Positions 1 through 6,114 of a DNA stretch of 14,245 nucleotides are shown in pieces; position 1 is the first letter of the stretch; every line of letters starts with the position of its first letter. Source of the DNA: CAYSLC01 sp964431545. Its GTDB lineage: Bacteria > Desulfobacterota > Desulfobacteria > Desulfobacterales > JAABSP01. The stretch spans positions 1 through 14,245 of the forward strand of contig CAYSLC010000142.1 in the NCBI GenBank assembly GCA_964431545.1, read 5' to 3'. A program made the translations under genes and the position numbers. The notes beneath the pieces are model-generated. The model searched no databases and was not told the origin of the DNA. It saw only the letters and a program-made list of their open reading frames with translations.

Positions 1-1198
1 GGTGCTCGTCGAATTCAATGTGAATCACGTTGTCCTGCTCCATCTTGGCGATGGGATGGGTGGTGATGAGCTTGGTGTGGAAGCATTTGGCCACGTTGGC
101 CACGTTCTGGAAGATGCACTGGATGTCCACCACCATGGCGTCGCAGGCCCCGGTGATGATGGCCAGCTCCTGCTGGAGGAAGGTGCCGCAGGGCGGTACC
201 CCGTGTCGCTGCAAGACCTCGTTTGCCGTGCAGCAGATGCCGGAAAGCTGTATCCCCTTGGCGCCCTTGGACCTGGCGTAATCCTGCCACTTCGGGCTGT
301 CGGCCACCGCCACGATGATTTCGGACAGGACCGGCTCGTGGCCGTGGATGACCAGGTTGACCATATCCTTTTTCATCACGCCCAGGTTTGCCTCGCTGGA
401 CAGGGGATAGGGCGTTCCGAAGAGGATGTCCTGGAGTTCCGTGGCCAGCATCGATCCGCCCCAGCCGTCGCCGATGGCGGCCCGGGTCCCCTGCTTCATG
501 AGGTTTTTGTAGTCCTGGTCGACGCCGATGTGGGTCCGGTGCATGATCTCCACGATCTCCCGGTCGATGTTGCGGGGCACCACCCCGTGCTTTTTCCAGA
601 GGTCGTACCGGGGCTTGGGGGCCCGTTTGGCGAAGAGCACCTCGCCCTCGGACTTGCCCCATTCCCCCAGGGCCTTCTCCCCCACTTCGACGGCCAGTTC
701 ATCCAGGTCGCGGTCCTTCATCTCGCCGTCCACCTCCACTTCGGTCTCAATGTCGAGCCATTTCGCCACCTGCCGGAGTTTATGGGTGTCCTTGATCTGG
801 TATGCATCGGTCTCCTTCCGGGCGGCGGACATGAAGACCTCCGCCACGGCCCGTCCGTGGTCCGAATGGGCCGCGGCCCCGCCGGCGATCATCCGGATGA
901 AGTTCCGGGCCGCGATGGTGTTGGGGCTGGCCCCGCACAGGCCCTTGCGGGTGTCCTCCCCCTGGATCCCGCCCTTGGGCAGGGGGAGGCGGCAGGGGCC
1001 CATGCCGCAGTTTTTACAGCAGATGCCCTGTGTGCCGATGTTGCAAGGCTTCATGGCGACGGCCCGGTCGAAGATGGTCTCCACCCCCAGTTCCTGGGCC
1101 CGCAAAATCATCTGCTGGGTCGCCGGGTCGATGGTGGCCGACACCGGGTCGGCGATCGCCGCTTTTTTCTCCGCCTTCTCCTTCGTCTCTTTTGCCAT
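1..1198 (-). CDS. cooS: Carbon monoxide dehydrogenase catalytic subunit (Ni-Fe-S), 5' part only
   Basis: Catalytic subunit of anaerobic CODH, which interconverts CO and CO2 at a Ni-Fe-S C-cluster in the cytoplasm. It may work alone or with acetyl-CoA synthase in the Wood-Ljungdahl pathway. The first 399 residues are present and the frame is open to the window edge; family members are about 630 aa, so roughly a third is missing. Visible ligands: the N-terminal cysteine set for the B and D clusters (C52, C60, C61, C64, C69, C88), the C-cluster histidine region VVHGHEP (H285/H287), the GICCTANE cysteines (C322/C323) and C361 in DIQCIFQN. The remaining C-cluster cysteines lie beyond the edge. The ATG at 1198 is chosen because AAGGAGG (1207-1213) precedes it by 8 nt. 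It is divergent from two sigma-54 activators and has its own -24/-12 promoter. Whether it is cooS of an energy-conserving system or acsA of acetyl-CoA synthase cannot be told without downstream genes. Confidence 0.96.
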   Translation of the reverse strand, partial: MAKETKEKAEKKAAIADPVSATIDPATQQMILRAQELGVETIFDRAVAMKPCNIGTQGICCKNCGMGPCRLPLPKGGIQGEDTRKGLCGASPNTIAARNFIRMIAGGAAAHSDHGRAVAEVFMSAARKETDAYQIKDTHKLRQVAKWLDIETEVEVDGEMKDRDLDELAVEVGEKALGEWGKSEGEVLFAKRAPKPRYDLWKKHGVVPRNIDREIVEIMHRTHIGVDQDYKNLMKQGTRAAIGDGWGGSMLATELQDILFGTPYPLSSEANLGVMKKDMVNLVIHGHEPVLSEIIVAVADSPKWQDYARSKGAKGIQLSGICCTANEVLQRHGVPPCGTFLQQELAIITGACDAMVVDIQCIFQNVANVAKCFHTKLITTHPIAKMEQDNVIHIEFDEH

Positions 1199-1249
1199 GT
1201 TCTCGTCCTCCTTATCGGTTGATACTATCCATCCAAGGGAACCGGAATA

Positions 1250-1266
1250 AGCAAAAGCCTTGCCGG
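1250..1266 (-). promoter_or_regulatory. Sigma-54 (-24/-12) promoter of cooS
   Basis: Read on the minus strand, the site is CCGGCAAGGCTTTTGCT. The invariant GG and GC are separated by exactly 10 bases, and it fits the consensus YTGGCACGNNNNTTGCW at all but two informative positions. Transcription would start near 1239, giving a leader of about 40 nt that contains the ribosome binding site at 1207-1213. Sigma-54 promoters need an AAA+ activator, and one is encoded divergently about 200 bp away. Confidence 0.72.
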
Positions 1267-1342
1267 GAAGCGTGTATGCGATTGATCCTCATTCTTTTCA
1301 GAAGAATAGTAGCTTTTATCAACAAGATCAAGCGTCGGATAA

Positions 1343-1359
1343 AATGGCAAAACGCCATT
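1343..1359. promoter_or_regulatory. Palindrome AATGGC-N5-GCCATT, candidate activator site
   Basis: Six-base perfect inverted arms (1343-1348 and 1354-1359) flank a 5-nt AT-rich centre. The centre lies about 112 bp upstream of the predicted cooS start site, a usual distance for a sigma-54 enhancer. The half-site ATGGC/GCCAT recurs before the second regulator (2914-2923) and before the nifX-like operon (4457-4466). Binding by either regulator is inference. Confidence 0.45.
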
Positions 1360-1366
1360 GTGCTTG

Positions 1367-1392
1367 CCATAGAACATTGCAAAATGCTATGG
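1367..1392. promoter_or_regulatory. Second palindrome in the cooS/regulator intergenic region
   Basis: CCATAG (1367-1372) pairs with CTATGG (1387-1392), and inside it CATT (1375-1378) pairs with AATG (1383-1386). Only two unpaired bases interrupt the left arm. It lies about 140 bp upstream of the predicted cooS start. It also overlaps a possible sigma-70 promoter for the rightward regulator (TTGCCA at 1364-1369, 18-nt spacer, TATGGT at 1388-1393). A bound protein could therefore activate cooS and repress its own gene; this is inference. Confidence 0.42.
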
Positions 1393-1442
1393 TAAGTGAC
1401 GGGCATCGGGGCCCATCTACGATCCATCGGGGAAGGAAACCC

Positions 1443-2810
1443 ATGAACCGCCTCTTCCATAACCATCATCAACAGACGATCCTCGATTCCATCAACGAAG
1501 GCGTGTTCACCGTGGACATGAACTGGCGGATCACCTCCTTCAACCGGGCCGCCGAGATCATCACACGGGTGAAACGGGAGGACGCCGTGGGCCGGCTGTG
1601 CGGCGACGTGTTCCGGGCCAGCATCTGCAAAGACGCCTGCGCCCTCAAACGGACCCTGGCCACCGGCAAACCGACGGTCAACATCACGGCCCGGATCGTG
1701 ACGGCCCTGGAGGGCGGGGCCCGGGTCCCCATCCGGATTTCCACGGCCCTGCTGAAGGACGAGGCGGGAAACGTGGTGGGCGGGGTGGAGACCTTCCAGG
1801 ACCTCACCCAGATCGAGCAACTGCGCAAGGAACTGGAATCCCGGTACACCTTCGAGGACATCGTGGGGCGGAGCCGGGCCATGGCCCGGCTCTTCGACCT
1901 GCTGCCCCAGTTCGCCGACAGCGACAGCACCGTGTTGGTCGAAGGGGAGAGCGGCGCGGGCAAGGAGCTGTTCGCCCGGGCCATCCACAACCTGTCGCCC
2001 CGGAAGAAGAGACCGTTTCTGGCCGTCAACTGCGCGGCCCTGCCGGACACCCTGTTGGAGTCCGAACTCTTCGGTTACAAGGCCGGGGCGTTCACCGGCG
2101 CCGCCAAGGACAAACCGGGCCGCTTCGCCCTGGCCGACGGGGGCACCCTGTTTCTGGATGAGATCGGGGACATCACGCCGGCCATGCAGGTCCGGCTTCT
2201 GCGGGTGCTCCAGGAAAAGCGCATCGAACCTCTGGGCGCCGTGGCCCAGCAGCCGGTGGACGTCCGGGTGTTGGCGGCCACCAACAAAAACCTGTCCGAA
2301 CTGGTGAAGGCCGGCCATTTCCGCACCGATCTCTTCTACCGGATCTGCGTGGTCCAGATGACCATCCCTCCGCTGCGAAAACGGCGAGCCGACATCCCCG
2401 TCCTGGTCGACCACATGATCGCCAAGTTCAACCGGCTCAAGGGCCGGGACATCCTCGGGGTAACGGAAAACGTCATCGAGCGGCTGATGCGCCACGATTA
2501 TCCGGGCAACGTACGGGAACTGGAGAACATCATCGAACACGCCTTTGTCCTGTGCCGCGACGGGTTCATCCGCATGCGCCACCTGCCGCCGGAACTCCGA
2601 CAGGACGACGGCAAGGGGCCCGGACCCCGCACCGAGATGACCCTCCGCGCCATGGAACGGGCCATGATCACCGAAACCCTGGACCGGTTCGCCGGCAACC
2701 GGAAGAAGACCGCCGAACACCTGGGCATCGACTACACGACATTGTACCGAAAGATCCAGCGCCACGGCATCGAGACGCCGGGGCGGGATGGGCGGAGCCG
2801 GAGGGGGTAA
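1443..2810 (+). CDS. Sigma-54-dependent PAS/AAA+/Fis transcriptional activator 1
   Basis: NtrC-type enhancer-binding protein of 455 aa with no receiver domain. An N-terminal PAS domain (about 10-125) carries cysteines C53, C62 and C66 in a C-x8-C-x3-C pattern. The AAA+ domain (about 138-370) shows Walker A GESGAGKE (168-175, Ala where Thr is usual), GAFTGA (215-220, the sigma-54-contacting loop), Walker B GGTLFLDE (233-240), the arginine region FRTDLFYR and sensor II GNVREL. A Fis-type HTH lies at about 417-438 (NRKKTAEHLGIDYTTLYRK). The ATG at 1443 is preferred because GGAAGGA lies just upstream and the PAS domain starts directly; an in-frame upstream extension to 1260 would cover the intergenic palindromes and looks non-coding. 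It is divergent from cooS and followed by a paralogue, so it is a likely cooS activator. The signal is unknown; the cysteines suggest a redox, metal or gas cue. Confidence 0.93.
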   Translation: MNRLFHNHHQQTILDSINEGVFTVDMNWRITSFNRAAEIITRVKREDAVGRLCGDVFRASICKDACALKRTLATGKPTVNITARIVTALEGGARVPIRISTALLKDEAGNVVGGVETFQDLTQIEQLRKELESRYTFEDIVGRSRAMARLFDLLPQFADSDSTVLVEGESGAGKELFARAIHNLSPRKKRPFLAVNCAALPDTLLESELFGYKAGAFTGAAKDKPGRFALADGGTLFLDEIGDITPAMQVRLLRVLQEKRIEPLGAVAQQPVDVRVLAATNKNLSELVKAGHFRTDLFYRICVVQMTIPPLRKRRADIPVLVDHMIAKFNRLKGRDILGVTENVIERLMRHDYPGNVRELENIIEHAFVLCRDGFIRMRHLPPELRQDDGKGPGPRTEMTLRAMERAMITETLDRFAGNRKKTAEHLGIDYTTLYRKIQRHGIETPGRDGRSRRG

Positions 2811-2827
2811 CCTTGCAGAGTGCAAGG
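2811..2827. repeat. Short perfect hairpin directly after activator 1
   Basis: CCTTGCA and TGCAAGG pair perfectly around the loop GAG, immediately after the TAA stop of activator 1. There is no T-run, so it is a poor intrinsic terminator. The bases CCTTGCAGA occur again at about 4444-4452 in front of the nifX-like operon, so an operator role is also possible. Confidence 0.4.
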
Positions 2828-2913
2828 GATAGGGAGAAAGTTCGGCGAGCAGCGGGACGACGTTACTCCCGGCGGAAAGCACCGGCAAGATCCATCAAAC
2901 AAACTCTTTTCAG

Positions 2914-2923
2914 ACGGCGCCAT
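2914..2923. promoter_or_regulatory. Candidate activator site ACGGCGCCAT upstream of activator 2
   Basis: Nine of ten bases match the perfect palindrome ATGGCGCCAT found at 4457-4466; a further GCCAT follows at 2928-2932. It lies about 75 bp before the second regulator's start codon. I found no -24/-12 element in the 188-bp gap, so if used, the site may serve autoregulation of another promoter type. Confidence 0.3.
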
Positions 2924-2998
2924 TTATGCCATTTTCGATGCGTCACCGGAGAGGCGCCCCATCACCGGCGGGGCGGCGAACCCTGGGAGGCCCCGCGT

Positions 2999-4381
2999 AT
3001 GAAGGACCAAAAGCGAATGAAACAACCCGCTCGAACCCCCACCGATGCGATCCTCGAAAGCATCTCCGACGGCGTATTCACCGTGGACATGGCGTGGCGG
3101 GTCACCTCGTTCAACCGGGCCGCCGAGGAGATCACGGGGGTCCCCCGGCGGGAGGCCATGGGCCGGCGCTGCTCCGAGGTGTTCCGCTCCAGCATGTGCG
3201 GGATCGACTGCGCCCTCGAACAGACCCTGCGGACGGGAAAACCGGTCATCGGCAAATCCGGATACATCATCGATGCCGAGGGCGACCGCATCCCCATCAG
3301 CGTCTCCACGGCCGTCCTGCGGGACGCCCACGGGGGGGTGATCGGCGGGGCGGAGACCTTCCGGGACCTCTCCGAGGTGGAGGCCCTGCGCCGGGAGCTG
3401 GAGGGAAAATTCCGGATCGGCGACCTGACCAGCAGAAGCCCCGTCATGCTGCGCATCTTCGAGGTCCTTCCCGCCATCGCCGCCAGCCCCAGCACCGTTC
3501 TGATCCTCGGAGAGACCGGCACCGGGAAGGAACTCCTGGCGCGGACCATCCACTCGCAAAGCCCCCGGGCCAGTGGACCCTTCATCGCCGTCAACTGCGG
3601 GGCCCTGCCCGATACCCTGCTGGAGTCTGAGCTGTTCGGCCACAAGGCGGGGGCATTCACCGATGCCCGGCGGGACAAGCCGGGGCGGTTCGCCCTGGCC
3701 AAGGGAGGGACGCTCCTCCTGGACGAGATCGGAGAGATGAGCCCGGCCCTCCAGGTCCGGGTCCTCCGGGTCCTCCAGGAACGGACTTACGAACCCCTGG
3801 GCGCGACAGCCTCCGAGACCGCCGATGTCCGGGTGATGGCCGCCACCAACAAGGACCTGGCCGAGCTGACCCGGGCCGGACGTTTCCGGGAGGACCTCTA
3901 CTACCGGGTGAACGTGGTGCGGGTGGAGCTGCCCCCGCTGCGGCGGAGGAAGGAGGATATCCCGCTCCTGGTGGATCAATTCGTCGCCCGGTTCAACCGG
4001 CTGCAGAAAAAGGACGTTCAAGGCGTGGCAGCCGAGGCCCTGTCGCTCCTCATGGCCCACCACTGGCCGGGCAACATCCGGGAGCTGGAGAACGTCATCG
4101 AACGCGCCTTTATCCTCTGCCACGGCGGGAAGATCGGCATTCCGCACCTGCCGGGAGAGCTGACGGCCCACGCCAATGGGGCCGGCCCCGCCGTCGATGT
4201 CCGATCGGCCCATGATCTTCTGGACAGACAGGCCATCCGGGCCGCCCTCGAACACAACCGCTTCAACCGCCAGGCGGCGGCCCGGGACCTCGGCATCCAC
4301 AAGACCACCCTCTATCGCAAAATGAAGAGACTGGGGATCCCCCTTCCCCCCACCGACGGACGGTCCGGAACGCTACCGTAG
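2999..4381 (+). CDS. Sigma-54-dependent PAS/AAA+/Fis transcriptional activator 2
   Basis: A 460-aa paralogue of the preceding activator with the same layout. The PAS domain (about 15-130) has C58, C67 and C71 in the same C-x8-C-x3-C spacing. The AAA+ domain (about 140-375) has a canonical Walker A GETGTGKE (171-178), Walker B GGTLLLDE, FREDLYYR and GNIREL. The Fis-type HTH is at about 421-442. The loop that contacts sigma-54 reads GAFTDA (218-223) rather than GAFTGA; I believe this variant occurs in natural relatives, so it need not abolish activity. ATG 2999 is chosen because GGGAGG (2985-2990) precedes it by 8 nt and the longer in-frame upstream stretch reads out of an overlapping gene. It lies upstream of a sigma-54-driven operon, of which it is the obvious candidate activator. 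Confidence 0.92.
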   Translation: MKDQKRMKQPARTPTDAILESISDGVFTVDMAWRVTSFNRAAEEITGVPRREAMGRRCSEVFRSSMCGIDCALEQTLRTGKPVIGKSGYIIDAEGDRIPISVSTAVLRDAHGGVIGGAETFRDLSEVEALRRELEGKFRIGDLTSRSPVMLRIFEVLPAIAASPSTVLILGETGTGKELLARTIHSQSPRASGPFIAVNCGALPDTLLESELFGHKAGAFTDARRDKPGRFALAKGGTLLLDEIGEMSPALQVRVLRVLQERTYEPLGATASETADVRVMAATNKDLAELTRAGRFREDLYYRVNVVRVELPPLRRRKEDIPLLVDQFVARFNRLQKKDVQGVAAEALSLLMAHHWPGNIRELENVIERAFILCHGGKIGIPHLPGELTAHANGAGPAVDVRSAHDLLDRQAIRAALEHNRFNRQAAARDLGIHKTTLYRKMKRLGIPLPPTDGRSGTLP

Positions 4382-4456
4382 CACTTTTGCATCGGTCCCA
4401 TTGGGATAGCGTGGCGTTTCCGCTACGTCACCTCCCCCCGCGCCCTTGCAGATGAA

Positions 4457-4466
4457 ATGGCGCCAT
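4457..4466. promoter_or_regulatory. Palindrome ATGGCGCCAT, candidate enhancer of the nifX-like operon
   Basis: A perfect 10-bp palindrome whose centre lies about 82 bp upstream of the predicted sigma-54 start site, a normal enhancer distance. The half-sites match those at 1343-1359 and 2914-2923. Elsewhere in this 186-bp gap there is an imperfect inverted repeat around 4411-4428 (CGTGGCG / CGCTACG), a weaker candidate site. Confidence 0.45.
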
Positions 4467-4516
4467 CTTTTGTAATGTCAACCCCTTCGTTCCACCCGAC
4501 CGGCTTTCCTCGAACC

Positions 4517-4533
4517 CTGGCACTCCTCTTGCA
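4517..4533 (+). promoter_or_regulatory. Sigma-54 (-24/-12) promoter of the nifX-like/CDF operon
   Basis: CTGGCACTCCTCTTGCA matches the -24/-12 consensus at both cores: TGGCAC and TTGCA with exactly 10 bases between GG and GC. The predicted start is near 4544, with a ribosome binding site at 4557-4562 and start codon at 4568. It lies directly downstream of two sigma-54 activator genes. Confidence 0.88.
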
Positions 4534-4567
4534 AATTCCCATGGCGGACCTGGACCGAGGAGTGGGG

Positions 4568-4960
4568 ATGAAGATCGCCGTCGCATATTGGAACGATCGA
4601 ATCGCACCGGTTTTCGACACCGCGCGGCGGATCCTCGTCATCGATGCCGAGGCCGGCCGGATCGTCCGGGAAAACGACCGACCGCTGCCGACGGGCGGCG
4701 CAGTCCAGAAAGCCCTGGCGCTGGTGGAACTCGGGGTCGACATGCTCATCTGCGGCGCGATCTCAAGACCTTTGGGGGGACTGGTTTCGGCCTACGGGAT
4801 CCGGGTGATCCCGTTCGTGGCCGGGGATCTGCGGGAGGTCCTCCGGGAGTGGTTCGACGGAAATCGGATGCTCGACGGGTTTGCCATGCCGGGGTGCCGC
4901 GGGCGGAATCGGCGGCGGGCGAGGGGAAAACAGAAGAATTACAGGAGGCGACGCCCATGA
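4568..4960 (+). CDS. NifX/NifB-C-terminal-like (dinitrogenase Fe-Mo cofactor biosynthesis superfamily) protein
   Basis: A 130-aa protein whose first ~110 residues have the family shape. They start MKIAVAYWNDRIAPVFDTARR, then show a strand ending in a turn after VIDAEAG, the segment ALVELGVDMLICGAISRPL, and GIRVIPFVAGDLREVLREW. Stand-alone members bind Fe-S or metal clusters or are of unknown role; nothing here links it to nitrogenase itself. The C-terminus (about 108-130) is an Arg-rich tail. GAGGAG at 4557-4562 supports the ATG at 4568. It is the first gene after the sigma-54 promoter, and its stop overlaps the next start (ATGA), so the two are translationally coupled. A related domain is fused to the transporter at the end of the operon. 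Confidence 0.85.
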   Translation: MKIAVAYWNDRIAPVFDTARRILVIDAEAGRIVRENDRPLPTGGAVQKALALVELGVDMLICGAISRPLGGLVSAYGIRVIPFVAGDLREVLREWFDGNRMLDGFAMPGCRGRNRRRARGKQKNYRRRRP

Positions 4961-5181
4961 CCAAAGGACAGAGACCGAGGGACGGAAGAGGACAGGGACA
5001 GGGCCGCGGGCAGGGGCGGGACGGCCAGAGACCCGGCCGGATGGGCGGATCATCGGCGGCCGGTCCCGCCGGCACCTGCGTCTGCCCCCAATGCGGACAG
5101 ACGGAGCCCCACGAACGCGGCGTCCCCTGCGTGGATCGCCGGTGCGCCAAATGCGGCGCCGCCATGACCAGACAACCCTAA
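4957..5181 (+). CDS. Small Gly/Arg/Gln-rich zinc-ribbon-like protein
   Basis: A 74-aa protein. A low-complexity basic N-terminus (about 1-38, rich in G, R and Q) is followed by a cysteine-rich module CVCPQCG ... PCVDRRCAKCGAAM (about 41-70). It has six cysteines, with two CxxC pairs of zinc-ribbon or rubredoxin type, so it probably binds Zn or Fe. It overlaps the nifX-like gene by 4 bp (ATGA), and GGAGG lies about 8 nt upstream of its ATG. Similar small proteins occur, to my knowledge, beside NifX-like and DUF5320 genes in anaerobes; no function is established that I know of. Confidence 0.75.
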   Translation: MTKGQRPRDGRGQGQGRGQGRDGQRPGRMGGSSAAGPAGTCVCPQCGQTEPHERGVPCVDRRCAKCGAAMTRQP

Positions 5182-5211
5182 ACCGATAACGTAAAGAAAG
5201 GAGACCGAACC

Positions 5212-5589
5212 ATGCCGAGAGGAGATCAGACCGGACCTTGGGGAGCGGGCCCGATGACCGGACGCGCCGTCGGGTATTGCGCCGGTACGGGGGCCCCCGG
5301 ATATACTAGCGTCGGACCCGGTGGGGGTTTCCGGATGGGAGCCGGAAGAGGACGCGGCTTCGGCGGAGGGGTCCGTGGATGGGGAAACCGGTGGTGCGCG
5401 GCCGGCCCTCAGGCCGCCATGCGCTACGGATGGGCGTACGGACCGTACGCATACCCGGCCGACCCTCCCAAACCGGATCCGGAGTGGGAGCGGGGCGTAT
5501 TGAAGGGCCAGGCCGAGACCTTGCGGCGGCAGCTCGACCGCATCGAAAAGCGGATATCGGAAATGGAGGCCGCAGGCACGGCGGACTGA
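5212..5589 (+). CDS. DUF5320 domain-containing protein
   Basis: A 125-aa protein beginning with the characteristic PRGDQTGPWGAGPMTGR and GYCAG signature (about 2-25). A Gly/Arg-rich low-complexity stretch with aromatic residues follows (about 30-85), then a predicted amphipathic coiled coil (about 95-120, LKGQAETLRRQLDRIEKR). AAAGGAG at 5197-5203 gives a good 8-nt spacing to the ATG. It lies 30 bp after the zinc-ribbon gene and in the same operon. The family is common next to NifX-like proteins in anaerobes but its function is unknown; the coiled coil suggests oligomerisation. Confidence 0.82.
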   Translation: MPRGDQTGPWGAGPMTGRAVGYCAGTGAPGYTSVGPGGGFRMGAGRGRGFGGGVRGWGNRWCAAGPQAAMRYGWAYGPYAYPADPPKPDPEWERGVLKGQAETLRRQLDRIEKRISEMEAAGTAD

Positions 5590-5715
5590 TCCTTTCACCG
5601 GAACCGGCGTCCGGCCGGCGGCGCCTTTCGATGGAAGAGGTTCTCGGAAGGGACGTTGCCGCGCCGGACGCCGGCCATCGATCCGAGCCCATGCTCGCGC
5701 AATGAGGTGAACGAC

Positions 5716-6090
5716 ATGACCCGAATCGGAATGCTCCGCAGCAGGCACAACGAACGACAATGCCCCCTGACCAACTGCTTCAAATCCCTTGACGAAGGGG
5801 TCCAGGGCTTCTCGGACGATGGGGGCGCCGTTCCCGCCGGCGTCTTCACCCTGGCCGAATCCGATGACGAGACCGTCCAACTGGCCAAGATCCTCAAGTC
5901 CAAAGGGGCCGACGCGGTCCATATCGTGACCTGCGCCTTTGCCCGCAAGGCCGATGCCGGCTGGGTGGTGGAGGCGGAACGACTCACCGCAATGGAGGCC
6001 CTGGCCGGGCGGATCGCCTCGGAGGCGAAGCTGCCCTGCGTCCTGGGCACGGCCCACCTGCCGGAGGGGTACGCGCCCCTCCGGTACTAG
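5716..6090 (+). CDS. CGGC-domain family protein lacking the CGGC motif
   Basis: A 124-aa protein. The overall match to CGGC-family proteins is seen in CPLTNCFKSL (C16, C21), GVFT (42-45), LAKILKSKGADAVHIVTCAFARK (C73) and LPCVLGTAHLPEGY (C108). Relatives are thought to bind metal through conserved cysteines. Where the family has its cysteine cluster right after GVFT, this protein reads LAESDDE (46-52), and the N-terminal cysteine before CPLTxC is also absent. Metal binding may therefore be lost or changed. GAGGTG at 5704-5709 supports ATG 5716. It is preceded by a 126-bp gap in which I see no gene. Confidence 0.75.
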   Translation: MTRIGMLRSRHNERQCPLTNCFKSLDEGVQGFSDDGGAVPAGVFTLAESDDETVQLAKILKSKGADAVHIVTCAFARKADAGWVVEAERLTAMEALAGRIASEAKLPCVLGTAHLPEGYAPLRY

Positions 6091-6114
6091 ACGGCCATTC
6101 GGCGAACCCGCCCC

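Noticed and set aside
2..1222. 406-codon open frame on the plus strand
   Set aside because: It is antisense to cooS, has no family resemblance, and its existence follows from high-GC codon bias of the real gene.
1212..2888. 558-codon minus-strand frame antisense to activator 1
   Set aside because: Low-complexity Gly/His/Asp-rich translation typical of a shadow frame; the plus strand carries complete PAS, AAA+ and HTH motifs.
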